DNA of 64,000 nucleotides. Source: Saccharomonospora sp. NB11. GTDB lineage: Bacteria > Actinomycetota > Actinomycetes > Mycobacteriales > Pseudonocardiaceae. The stretch spans positions 186,001 to 250,000 of the forward strand of contig NZ_JACBJG010000004.1 in assembly GCF_015910535.1 (NCBI RefSeq). The letters run 5' to 3'. The translations under genes and the position numbers were made by a program. Below the pieces are notes generated by a model that saw only the letters and a list, made by a program, of their open reading frames with translations, was not told the origin of the DNA and searched no databases. Below are positions 26,757-34,845 of the stretch, piece after piece; position 1 is the first letter of the stretch, and each line of letters starts with the position of its first letter.

Positions 26757-29048
26757 TCACTGGACCCTCGTCAACGTGAACGTCCCGCAGGTGTAGCAGT
26801 CGAGTTCCTCGCCCTCCAGCCCCGTCTGACCGTCCGGCATCGTCTGCACGAGCTGAGCGGTCCGACCGTCCGCGTCCACTGTGATCGTCACGGATACGAC
26901 GCCGATGATCTGGCAGTCGTCGGCGTCGATATCGATCAACGGTGCTTCTCCCGTGGCCTGGGTGTCGTCACCGTAGAGTTCGACCTCCCCGTACCCGCAC
27001 ATCGATGGCGTGGTGTACACGCCGGGAGTCGACTCCACGATGACCGTCCGCCCTCCGTACGGGTCCTCCCAGATGCCCGCGATTCCGGTCGCGGAAGGCT
27101 CCGCCTCGCCGCTGTCGTCCTGACTCACGACGACAGCCACCACGACCGCGCCGATGACGGCGAGCCCGATGAGCAACGCGCTGAACAGGACGGTTGCGTT
27201 CGTCATCAGCCCCACGAGCCCGCCCGCCTTCACGGCCCCTGTCACCCCGGCCGTGACCGACTCCGTCGAGGTCACCGCTGCGGCCGGGTGGGCGCCGACG
27301 GTCGACGCGCCGCTGCTCTGCACCGTCGCGCCCGTGACCTCGCCGGGCTCACCGGGCCACTCGGTGCTCTCCGCGCCGACGTGGTCGGGCCGGGGAACGC
27401 CGTCCCCCACGCCACCGTCGCCCAGGGCGCTGTCCCCGACGGCACCGTGGGCCACGGCACCGTCGCCCGGTTCCGGCCGCACGACCCAGTCGTGGTCGAG
27501 CTCGGCCATGTGCCGACCGACGTCGTACGAGCCTGGGTCGGCCTGTGACTCCGGACCGCTCGGTGGGGGCGGTGAGGGTGGCAGCACCTGCTGGGCCTCG
27601 GACGCGGCGAGTGAACGGCCTTCCTCGCCGAGGTGGTTCCACAGCACGATCGCCTCGGCCAGTAGAGCGGCCGCAGCGACCCGGCGGCCGACCACCAGGC
27701 AACGAATGCCTTCCTCGTGGGTGAAGAACGCTTCCGCGGTCCGGTCACCGGCACGGCGCGCCGCAGTCCAGCCCCGAGCGAGGATCCGCCCCCAGGCCCC
27801 GAACCGTAAGGACTCCGCCAGTTTCGGCGACACCGCCCGCCCGAGCGCGACGGCGAGGTCCGGGCGCCCCGCCTCCGTGGCGTGTGCCGCCACGAGCTCC
27901 AGCACGCGAGCATGGTCGGCGATCCGGGCGGACGTGGTGTTCGGATCGCGCGCCCAGTCGACGAAGTACCGGCAGATCCGCTCGACGGGAACGTCCGTGT
28001 GATGCCGCATCGCGGACGCCACGTCCGGGGTGCACCGATAGCCGTGGTCGGTCGACTGCACCAGTCCCAGCTCGCCGAGCCGCTCGCAGAGCGCCACCGG
28101 GTCCTCCACCTCGGCGAGAGCACCGACGTGCTCGGCGGCGAGTCCGCAGTCCTCGAACAGCGCGAGCAGCGCCACCACGTGCGCCGCCGTCGCGTCGAGC
28201 TGCTCGATCAGCCGAGGCACCAGCTCCTCCACGAGCCCCGGGGCGGGAAGCTCCGGGTGGTGCCCGGACTTCGCCAGTGCCGCCGCGCGCAGCAGCAACA
28301 ACGGATTGCCCTCCGCCGCGCGCCACAGCTCCCGTGCTGTCGATGTCTCACCACCGGTCAACGGCCGGTTCAACGTGCGCGCCAGGAGTTGGACGGCCGC
28401 GAACTCGCTCAGCCCGGGCACGTGATGGACGGCGCCCTCACCGAGCAGTGAGTCGGCTCGCCCGGCAAGCACGAACGTGGCGTCCGGGACGACGTCCGCG
28501 AGCTGCCGGAACTGCTCGACCGTCAGCTCCGCGTCGTCGAGGTACACCGTGATGCGCAGGCCCGTGAGCAGTCGGCGCAGCTCCAGCCACGACGGCGCGT
28601 ACCCGTGGGTGTCGTAGCAGGCCTCGAAGATCTCCTGCGCGAGGTCGAGAACCGGGCGGTGGGCAGCGGTCAGGAACACCACGCCGTCCAGTCCGCCACC
28701 GACGGTGCAGGCCACGTGGCGCAGCAGCGTGCTCTTCCCGATCCCGGCGGGCCCGCACAGCTGCACCGGACCACCGGCCGCGATCGCGCCGGCCACGTCC
28801 GCCCCGAGCTCGTCACGCCCGAGCGGCTCGGGTGCTCGTCGCGGCAACACCGAGATCGACTCGCGCCGCACCGGCACCGGCCGCTCGTGCTCCGCACGGA
28901 CCGTGACCGTCGACCCGTGTCGGGCATCGATGACGAGGTTGTGGTGTCCCGCGACCACCGTTCCGCGGGCGTCGTGGCCGATGTCGACGTGATAGCTCGC
29001 CGCACCAGCCTCCTGCTCCGGTGCCGCGTCGTCGTTGTCACGGCTCAT
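26757..29048 (-). CDS. Membrane-anchored STAND (NB-ARC-like) NTPase with N-terminal signalling motif
   Basis: A 763-residue multidomain protein. Residues 19-42 hold the short motif shared with the 70-residue downstream protein. A P-loop NTPase follows: Walker A GPAGIGKST (about 99-107), Walker B ITVYLDDAE, the sensor arginine in FVLAGRADSLL and the GNPLLLL segment typical of STAND proteins. A helical region follows (about 300-470), then a low-complexity stretch rich in G, D, A and V (about 520-560). One transmembrane segment lies at about 618-642 (ATVLFSALLIGLAVIGAVV). The ~120-residue C-terminal part, with four cysteines including CYTCG, is then outside the cell if the NTPase is cytosolic. 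I infer a sensor with an extracellular end and an intracellular switch. Start ATG 29048. Confidence 0.82.
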   Translation of the reverse strand: MSRDNDDAAPEQEAGAASYHVDIGHDARGTVVAGHHNLVIDARHGSTVTVRAEHERPVPVRRESISVLPRRAPEPLGRDELGADVAGAIAAGGPVQLCGPAGIGKSTLLRHVACTVGGGLDGVVFLTAAHRPVLDLAQEIFEACYDTHGYAPSWLELRRLLTGLRITVYLDDAELTVEQFRQLADVVPDATFVLAGRADSLLGEGAVHHVPGLSEFAAVQLLARTLNRPLTGGETSTARELWRAAEGNPLLLLRAAALAKSGHHPELPAPGLVEELVPRLIEQLDATAAHVVALLALFEDCGLAAEHVGALAEVEDPVALCERLGELGLVQSTDHGYRCTPDVASAMRHHTDVPVERICRYFVDWARDPNTTSARIADHARVLELVAAHATEAGRPDLAVALGRAVSPKLAESLRFGAWGRILARGWTAARRAGDRTAEAFFTHEEGIRCLVVGRRVAAAALLAEAIVLWNHLGEEGRSLAASEAQQVLPPSPPPPSGPESQADPGSYDVGRHMAELDHDWVVRPEPGDGAVAHGAVGDSALGDGGVGDGVPRPDHVGAESTEWPGEPGEVTGATVQSSGASTVGAHPAAAVTSTESVTAGVTGAVKAGGLVGLMTNATVLFSALLIGLAVIGAVVVAVVVSQDDSGEAEPSATGIAGIWEDPYGGRTVIVESTPGVYTTPSMCGYGEVELYGDDTQATGEAPLIDIDADDCQIIGVVSVTITVDADGRTAQLVQTMPDGQTGLEGEELDCYTCGTFTLTRVQ

Positions 29049-29163
29049 CGTCGTCCCTCGATCCGCCGTCGTTCCCCTGGTCGGAGCACGCTAACAACGT
29101 TGCGGCCGCCAGAACCCGCCGAACGATGGTTTCGCCCCGATTGGCCCCCTGCCGTGGAACAGC

Positions 29164-29874
29164 TCAGAAGGCCGCGTCGCGCAACGCGGCAAGGTCGGTC
29201 ACCGTGACGCTGCGATATCCGGTCGCGATGACGCCGCTCTCACGCAGCCGCCGCAGCGACTTGTGGACGGTGGACTCGGCGGCGTCGCAGAGACTCGCCA
29301 ACTCCGGTTGCGTGAGAGGCAGCGGAATCACCGCTCCGCGACCGTTCCGTTCGCCGTAGGACAGCGCGACCTGCCACAGCACCCGCGCCACGCGGGTATC
29401 GACGCCGCATCCGGTGAGGCTGATCCGACGCTCGTTGGCCATGCGGAGTTTGCCCACCACGGCGCGGTTGACCGCGTGGGCCAGATCCGGGTCGTCGCGC
29501 AAGCACCCCAGGAACTCCGCACACGAGAAGAGCTGCGCGGTCACCGGCCCACACGTCACCACCGTCGCCGATCGCGGCCGCGAGTCGAGGGCGGCGAGTT
29601 CCCCGATGAGGTCCCCGCCGAGGCGAATGGCCAGAAGCGTGTCGCGCCCGTTGCCGGTCGCCCCGAGCACCTTGACCACACCGTCGAGCAGAAACAAGGC
29701 GAACGTCGAGTCCTCGCCCTCTCGGATCAGCACTTTGCCCGCCGGATACCGCACGCGCGTTCCCGCCGCCAGCAACGCGTGCCGCTTCGCCTGGGATAGA
29801 CCGCCCAGCAGACTCGTCGGTGGCCAGGTGCGGTCGTTCTTCGCGGGTCCCCGGGTGTTCGCCTGCGCCACCAC
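29164..29874 (-). CDS. Crp/Fnr-family transcription regulator
   Basis: A 236-residue regulator with an N-terminal cyclic-nucleotide-binding beta-roll (VRYPAGKVLIREGEDSTFAL, then LGGDLIGELAALDSRPRSATV, the phosphate-binding-cassette position) and a C-terminal winged HTH (LTQPELASLCDAAESTVHK). GTG 29874 was chosen because GGAGG lies 7 bases upstream (29882-29886). No iron-sulfur cysteine cluster of Fnr type is visible, so ligand binding of cNMP type is more likely. It is transcribed away from a cyclase-like gene across a 109-bp gap that contains an inverted repeat, and it precedes the STAND gene on the same strand. I infer control of this divergent cassette. Confidence 0.85.
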   Translation of the reverse strand: MVAQANTRGPAKNDRTWPPTSLLGGLSQAKRHALLAAGTRVRYPAGKVLIREGEDSTFALFLLDGVVKVLGATGNGRDTLLAIRLGGDLIGELAALDSRPRSATVVTCGPVTAQLFSCAEFLGCLRDDPDLAHAVNRAVVGKLRMANERRISLTGCGVDTRVARVLWQVALSYGERNGRGAVIPLPLTQPELASLCDAAESTVHKSLRRLRESGVIATGYRSVTVTDLAALRDAAF

Positions 29875-29901
29875 CCGCTCACCTCCTCGACGGGAATTCA
29901 C

Positions 29902-29926
29902 TCCGACAGCCGAGCTGTTCGTCGGA
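29902..29926. promoter_or_regulatory. Inverted repeat in the crp/cyclase divergent promoter region
   Basis: TCCGAC (29902-29907) and GTCGGA (29921-29926) with inner CAG/CTG pairing form an interrupted palindrome midway between the two divergent genes. It does not match the classical TGTGA-N6-TCACA Crp site, so binding by the local regulator is only a guess. Confidence 0.4.
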
Positions 29927-29983
29927 CGATCGTGGCATGGTGGTGCGACACCCGGGAGTGTTGCCGCCTCCGAGGAGGTTCCG

Positions 29984-30700
29984 ATGCCCGAGCTGGAGTA
30001 CCGCACGCTGGTGGCGGTCGACATCGAGCGTTCCGCCGGGCGCGGCAACGTGCCGCTGCACCGGATTCGCGCGGTGCTGCGCGCCGCGGTGACGACGGCT
30101 CTCGACCGGGCGGGAATCGACTGGAACGCCTGTCTCGTCGAGGACTTCGGGGACGGGCTCCGGCTCGTCGCTCCCACCGGGACGCCGAAGCACCGGTTGC
30201 TGCATCCCTTCGTACACGAGCTCGCCGTGCACCTCGTTGCCCACAACCGCGACGCCGGACCGCGCACCACCGTGCGGGTCCGCATGGCCTTGCACGCCGG
30301 CGAGGTGGTCGTCGGGGCGACCGGGCCCGCGACCGGAGCACCGTTGGAGGTACTGGCGCGCATGCTCGACGCAGCCCCGCTCAAGGCGGCCCTGACCGAC
30401 GCCCCGTCCTCGGTGTCCACCGCCCTGTTGCTGTCCCCGCACGTCTACGACGACACCGTGCGGCACGGCTATCCCGGGATCGACCCGAACAGTTTCCGCC
30501 GCATCGCGTTCACGACGAAGGAACACTCCGGCCAAGGATGGCTCCACCTCGCGCCCTCGGTCTCCTTCCTTCCCTCGCCCGAACCGCACCCGGAGCGCCC
30601 GTCGGCGCCGAGCGGATCGACGATGATCAACACAGTGTCCGGACACGGCGTCTCCTACGCCGTGCAGAACGGCGAGCAGCACATCCACCACCGGGACTGA
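29984..30700 (+). CDS. Class III nucleotide-cyclase-like protein with C-terminal signalling motif
   Basis: A 238-residue protein; the ATG follows GAGGAGG at 29972-29978. The fold signature is of class III adenylyl/guanylyl cyclases: first metal aspartate in LVAVDIERS (D13), the GDGL turn with the second aspartate (D57) and the strand VRVRMALHAGEVVVG. The segment PLEVLARMLDAAPL stands where the 'N..AR' catalytic helix normally is and lacks the canonical asparagine, so activity may be altered or substrate-specific. Residues 214-238, after a proline-rich linker, carry the motif shared with the 70-residue protein at 26500-26712. Cyclase-like domains with such tails are known in actinobacterial conflict clusters. 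I infer an effector or second-messenger source. Confidence 0.78.
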   Translation: MPELEYRTLVAVDIERSAGRGNVPLHRIRAVLRAAVTTALDRAGIDWNACLVEDFGDGLRLVAPTGTPKHRLLHPFVHELAVHLVAHNRDAGPRTTVRVRMALHAGEVVVGATGPATGAPLEVLARMLDAAPLKAALTDAPSSVSTALLLSPHVYDDTVRHGYPGIDPNSFRRIAFTTKEHSGQGWLHLAPSVSFLPSPEPHPERPSAPSGSTMINTVSGHGVSYAVQNGEQHIHHRD

Positions 30701-30816
30701 GCGGCGTCACAGGAGCACCCGTTCAGCCGCTGGCCGAGGACCGTCTCGCCTGGGAATCTCGCTGAAGAGACCACGAGGGAGCCAGGTCGAACAGCGACTC
30801 CTCGGGAGGTTCGCGC

Positions 30817-31890
30817 ATGCCGGAGGCCAGGACACCCCTGCTCGCGGTGAAGAGCCGGGAAGGCGAAGCGGAAGCATTGCTCCAGACCTCCGAGGCGACC
30901 CGAATTCGCGTCCTCGTGGAGCTGCTGCCACACCTGACGTCCAGCACCCGCGCCCTGCGCCCCCTCATCACGTTCTGCACGAGGGCCGCGCTGTCCGGCA
31001 ATCCGGCATGGGTCGATGTGAGTCGCCTGCCCCGGACCACCGCGCTGGGTGCCTCTCCTCGGGCGGTGCTCGAACACTTCGACGACGAGATCGGCGGGTT
31101 TCTCGACGTGCTGCCCCTCGTCCCGGTGATTCCCTTGACTTCCAGCGACGAGGACCTTCGTGCGCTGCGCCTCTTCCTCGAACACCGGGAGCGCCCGGTG
31201 GTGATTCGCGCGCACCGCGTCGCGGACGCGTCGACCGAGGTGGCGCGGAGGCTCGAAGAGATCGCTCAGGCGCTGGCGCTCGACGTCAGCAGACTCCACC
31301 TCGTCCTCGACGAGGAATACGTGTCCGACGTGGATCCTCACCGCGTCGCCACCCTGATCAGCCTCGTCACCGGACTGGCCGAACGAGTGGACCACGCCTC
31401 CGTGACGGTGCTGGCGGGCTCGACACCGGCACACCGTGGCACCTATCGGACCCACAAGCGTCCGCGTTCCGAGCTGTCGCTGTGGAAGGCGCTGCGCGAC
31501 GCGTGCGGTGAGCACGTGCAGTACGGCGACTACGGCGTGGTGCACCCGGCCTTTCCCGGCGAGACCAAGCGCGGACCCGCCCGCCCCAATCCCTATCTTC
31601 ACTACACCGTGCCGGGCGAATCGTTGTTCATCGCCCGGCAGATTCCCGAGCGCACTCCGACCTCAGTCCCGCCGGGTGCGCTGCAGGAGTACTTCCTCGA
31701 CGTCGCCGACGAGCTCGTCGACCACCCCGACTTCGCCGGCGCCGACTTCTCGTGGGGTGATCGACGCCTGTACCTCTGTCGCACGAAGCGGAACGTGCCC
31801 ATGGCCAGCACGCCGAAATGGATCGCCGCGGCGACCTCCCATCACATCGCGCACCTCACCAAGAGCGGCGAGGTTCCCGCGCGGCTCTGA
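30817..31890 (+). CDS. Beta family protein (T4-type beta protein domain)
   Basis: A 357-residue cytosolic protein; ATG 30817 follows GGGAGG. It begins TPLLAVKSREGEAEALLQ and continues with HLTSSTRALRPLITFC, matching the start of 'beta family' proteins ('Y.P.LK.K.GE..AL..L'). Further family-like blocks are VLAGSTPAHRGTY near residue 205 and YGDYGVVHPAF near 237, then YLHYTVPGESLFIARQ. The family was named from a phage protein and turns up in plasmids, phages and defence islands; its activity is not known to me. It follows the cyclase-like gene by 116 bases on the same strand, so it may be the output arm of the same cassette. Confidence 0.72.
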   Translation: MPEARTPLLAVKSREGEAEALLQTSEATRIRVLVELLPHLTSSTRALRPLITFCTRAALSGNPAWVDVSRLPRTTALGASPRAVLEHFDDEIGGFLDVLPLVPVIPLTSSDEDLRALRLFLEHRERPVVIRAHRVADASTEVARRLEEIAQALALDVSRLHLVLDEEYVSDVDPHRVATLISLVTGLAERVDHASVTVLAGSTPAHRGTYRTHKRPRSELSLWKALRDACGEHVQYGDYGVVHPAFPGETKRGPARPNPYLHYTVPGESLFIARQIPERTPTSVPPGALQEYFLDVADELVDHPDFAGADFSWGDRRLYLCRTKRNVPMASTPKWIAAATSHHIAHLTKSGEVPARL

Positions 31891-32041
31891 CCGTCACCGC
31901 AGACCTGAGCGCCTAGCATCGAATCGCACGGGCTCGCGTCGAGAATGGCTCGGGTGTCGAGGGGGTTCGCCTCGGCGGCGGCCAGGGTCGCGCGAAAGGT
32001 GCTCGCCGTGGCGTGATGCGGCTGTTCCCGTTTCCGGAATG

Positions 32042-32058
32042 CCCCGAGGCAGTCGGGG
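32042..32058. terminator. Hairpin between the beta-family gene and marR
   Basis: CCCCGA (32042-32047) pairs with TCGGGG (32053-32058) around a 5-base loop, just past the marR stop. It can serve both convergent genes. Confidence 0.6.
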
Positions 32059-32061
32059 TTC

Positions 32062-32523
32062 TCAGGACGTGGGCCGGTCGGCGCGCAGGGAGTCGAGGAG
32101 CTTCGCGGCGATGTCGCCGAATCGGTCGAGTTCCTCAGGCGTGAGGCGGTCGATGAACAGGCGTCGGACTTCCCGCGCGTGCCCCGGAACGGCGTCCTTG
32201 AGCGCGGTGAGCCCCTTCGGCGTGATCACCGCTTCCCTGCCACGGGAGCCGCATCGTTCTCGGGTGACCAGTCCGCGTGTGCTCATGCGGGTGAGTTGGT
32301 GGTGCAGGCGGCTTTTCTCCCACCCGGCCGCGCGGCCGAGCTCGAAGAGGCGCATTCGCCCGTTCGGTGCCTCGGACAGCAATGCCAGCACGGTGTAGTC
32401 GGCATTGGACAGACCGCTGTCGGCGAGAAGCTGCTGCTCGATGCGGGTCCGTAGTAGTTCCAGCATCTGGTAGGACGCCCGCCATGCGGCGAGTTCGCGC
32501 TCGGTCAGTTCCGACTGCTCCAT
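32062..32523 (-). CDS. MarR-family transcription regulator
   Basis: A 153-residue winged-helix repressor. The DNA-binding part is LSNADYTVLALLSEAPNGRM followed by LFELGRAAGWEKSRLHHQLT (recognition helix) and a wing with RERCGSRGREAVI. The ATG (32521-32523) has no ribosome site, but TAGGAT, read on the - strand, ends 6 bases before it, so the mRNA is probably leaderless. A perfect 24-bp palindrome lies immediately upstream, between this gene and the divergent amidohydrolase; self-repression and control of that gene are likely. Ligand unknown. Confidence 0.9.
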   Translation of the reverse strand: MEQSELTERELAAWRASYQMLELLRTRIEQQLLADSGLSNADYTVLALLSEAPNGRMRLFELGRAAGWEKSRLHHQLTRMSTRGLVTRERCGSRGREAVITPKGLTALKDAVPGHAREVRRLFIDRLTPEELDRFGDIAAKLLDSLRADRPTS

Positions 32524-32537
32524 AACAGCATCCTAAC

Positions 32538-32561
32538 TTTGAGTTGATACATCAACTCAAA
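32538..32561. promoter_or_regulatory. MarR operator: perfect 24-bp palindrome
   Basis: TTTGAGTTGAT (32538-32548) and ATCAACTCAAA (32551-32561) are perfect inverted copies around AC. The site is AT-rich in a GC-rich genome and overlaps the marR promoter region, 15 bases from the marR start. Symmetry and size fit a MarR dimer. Confidence 0.85.
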
Positions 32562-32765
32562 GGCGTAGATTCGAGGTGCCAACCTCAGTTCCGACGAAGC
32601 AGGGCAGGTGCCCGTGGACCTCGGGAAGCGCATCGTCGTCCGGGCGAGCCGACCCACCTCTCCCACCGCGAGGGGCGTCTCCGGCCTTCACGACACGTCC
32701 GAACCACTTCTTCTCGCGCCCACACCGCTTCCGCCTGCCCAACCCACCAGCGAAGGAGGCTCCCC

Positions 32766-34358
32766 ATGCCCAACCGGCACGACGACAACTCCCCTCGAAA
32801 CGAGGTCGCTTCGCGATACGGCCGTCGCGATTTCCTGAAAGCGTCAGCAGTGGCAGGCGTGGCGGGCGCGAGTCTGCTGACGTCGCCTCCCGCTCGGGCA
32901 CACGACGGCCGGGAACAGGAACCACCACGTGACAGCGGAAAGCGGGGACGCCGCTACGTGATTCGAGGCGGGGCGGTGATGTCGATGGACCCGACGGTGG
33001 GCGACTTCGAGGTCGCCGACGTCGTGGTGGACGGCACGAAGATCGTCGAGGTTCGACCGCACGTCCACGCACCGGGAATCGACGTGATCGACGCCCGAGG
33101 ACGCATCGTCATGCCGGGGTTCGTCGACACGCACCACCATCAGTTCGAAACCGCGCTGCGGTCGTTCCTCCCCAACGCCCTGCTGCGCGACGACGGGTCC
33201 GGTTCACCGAGCGCCGACCCGTCGTACGTGGAGTACGTGCTGGAACGGTTCGCGCCCGCGTATCGGCCGGAGGACGTGTATCTCAGCTCGCTGTTCGCCG
33301 GACTGGCCCAACTCGACACCGGTGTCACCACCGTGCACGACGTCTCGCAGATCCACCACTCGCCCGAGCACTCCGACGCCGCGATCCAGGCACTCGTCGA
33401 CGCCGAACGGCGCGCCGCGTTCGGCTACTTCCAGGGCGACGGTCGCCCCGAGGAGCGCTATCCGCAGGACGCCTATCGCATCCGGAAGCAGTGGTTCGCC
33501 TCCGACGACCAGTTGGTCAGCATGATCATGGGCGGCGAGATCCAGGAGAACGAGGAGGTCTACACCCGCGCCTGGAAGATCGCCCGCGAGCTGGATCTGT
33601 CGATCGCCGCGCATGCCGTGTCGGGCGCGGTGCCTCGGCCGGTCATCGACGAGCTCGCCCGCGGCACCGGAGGGAGCACGGGCGATCTCGGTTTCGGTTC
33701 GGACGTGCTGCTGATCCACATGACCGGGATGTCCGACCTGGCCTGGCGGCGGGCCCGCGACGCGGGTGTGCGGGTGTCGGTGGCCTTCCCGATCGAGATG
33801 CACATGCGCCACGGCGTGCCGCCCATCCTCACGATGCAGAAGCTCGGCATGGAGCCCTCCCTCAGCTCCGACGTCGAGACCACCATGGCCGCCGACCCGT
33901 TCACGCTGATGCGGTCGGCGCTGACCATGCAGCGCATGCTGGTCAACCAGATGGTCCTCGAACAAGGCGACTTCACCCCGCCCAACGAATGGCCGACGCC
34001 CGCCGAGGGCACCCCGCCGCTGCTCACCGTCCGCGACGTCCTGCGCTACGCGACCGTCAACGGGGCCGCACACCTTCGCCTCGACCACAAGACCGGCTCC
34101 CTCACTCCCGGCAAGGAGGCCGACATCGTGCTCCTCGACGCCACCGCTCCCAACGTCGCCCCGCTCAACAACGTGCCGGGGGCCGTGGTCACCCTCATGG
34201 ACCGCACCAACGTCGAGACCGTGATCGTCGCGGGCAAGATCCGCAAGTGGAAGGGGCGGCTGCTCGACGTCGACCTCGACCGCCTGCGGCACGACCTGGA
34301 GAACTCGCGCGACCACCTGTTCCGCGCGGTGGGAATTCGGCCGAATTTGTTCGCGTGA
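32766..34358 (+). CDS. Tat-exported amidohydrolase (ATZ/TRZ-type metal-dependent hydrolase)
   Basis: A 530-residue protein starting at ATG 32766 after AAGGAGG (32753-32759). The N-terminus holds the twin-arginine signal GRRDFLKAS, a hydrophobic stretch and SPPARAHD, so it is exported folded. The amidohydrolase barrel shows PGFVDTHHHQFE (metal histidines), SIAAHAVSG, LLIHMTGMSD and the late aspartate in LSSDVETTMAADPF. The C-terminal composite beta-domain contains PGKEADIVLLD. Such enzymes deaminate or hydrolyse cyclic amides and imidazolone-like compounds; the substrate is not readable. Export makes it unlike the cytosolic deaminases of the family. It is divergent from marR and probably derepressed by the MarR ligand. 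Confidence 0.85.
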   Translation: MPNRHDDNSPRNEVASRYGRRDFLKASAVAGVAGASLLTSPPARAHDGREQEPPRDSGKRGRRYVIRGGAVMSMDPTVGDFEVADVVVDGTKIVEVRPHVHAPGIDVIDARGRIVMPGFVDTHHHQFETALRSFLPNALLRDDGSGSPSADPSYVEYVLERFAPAYRPEDVYLSSLFAGLAQLDTGVTTVHDVSQIHHSPEHSDAAIQALVDAERRAAFGYFQGDGRPEERYPQDAYRIRKQWFASDDQLVSMIMGGEIQENEEVYTRAWKIARELDLSIAAHAVSGAVPRPVIDELARGTGGSTGDLGFGSDVLLIHMTGMSDLAWRRARDAGVRVSVAFPIEMHMRHGVPPILTMQKLGMEPSLSSDVETTMAADPFTLMRSALTMQRMLVNQMVLEQGDFTPPNEWPTPAEGTPPLLTVRDVLRYATVNGAAHLRLDHKTGSLTPGKEADIVLLDATAPNVAPLNNVPGAVVTLMDRTNVETVIVAGKIRKWKGRLLDVDLDRLRHDLENSRDHLFRAVGIRPNLFA

Positions 34359-34361
34359 CGG

Positions 34362-34399
34362 GATCCCCGACATCGTCGCGAAACAGGCCCTCGGGGATC
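34362..34399 (+). terminator. Hairpin after the amidohydrolase
   Basis: GATCCCCGA (34362-34370) and TCGGGGATC (34391-34399), 9 bp with a 20-base loop. A competing GCGAAAC/GTTTCGC pair (34378-34384 with 34404-34410) overlaps it. Confidence 0.6.
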
Positions 34400-34452
34400 G
34401 ATGTTTCGCTACCGTGATCACACCATCCGAACTCGCCGACGGGGGACGACAC

Positions 34453-34830
34453 ATGGGGCTCTTCAGCGGACTGATGGGAAACGCGTCGAGCATCGACCCC
34501 CGTACGGCGACGCGGGAACTACGGCGCTTGCTGGCCGAGGGAGAACAGATCCGGGCCGCCTACCAGTTGATCCGGGACTACTTCGTCTTCACCGACCACC
34601 GCCTGATTCTCGTCGACAAGCAGGGCGTGACCGGCCGGAAGATCGAATACCACTCGATTCCGTACCGCAGCATCACTCACTTCGCCGTCGAGACCGCCGG
34701 GCACTTCGACCTCGACGCCGAGTTGAAGATCTGGCTCTCCGGGACGGAAGTACCGCTTGCGAAGCAGTTCAGCAAGGGAGTCGACGTCTACGAGGTCCAG
34801 GCCCTGTTGAGCACCTACGTGGCGCGCTGA
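34453..34830 (+). CDS. Bacterial PH-domain protein (125 aa)
   Basis: A 125-residue soluble protein. GTATGGC-rich start sequences give way to a PH-like fold: GEQIRAAYQLIRDYFVFTDHR, then LILVDKQGVTGRKIEYHSIP, SITHFAVETAG, a strand LDAELKIWLSG and a terminal helix. This is the order seen in the YvbH/bPH_1 family, in which 'F T..R.......G..G.....SIPY..I..FSVE' is diagnostic. Function is unknown; members are often membrane-associated or stress-linked. ATG 34453 follows GGGGGACGAC. It is convergent with the YigZ-like gene, 15 bases from its stop. Confidence 0.82.
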   Translation: MGLFSGLMGNASSIDPRTATRELRRLLAEGEQIRAAYQLIRDYFVFTDHRLILVDKQGVTGRKIEYHSIPYRSITHFAVETAGHFDLDAELKIWLSGTEVPLAKQFSKGVDVYEVQALLSTYVAR

Positions 34831-34845
34831 CCACGGCTCGGGACG

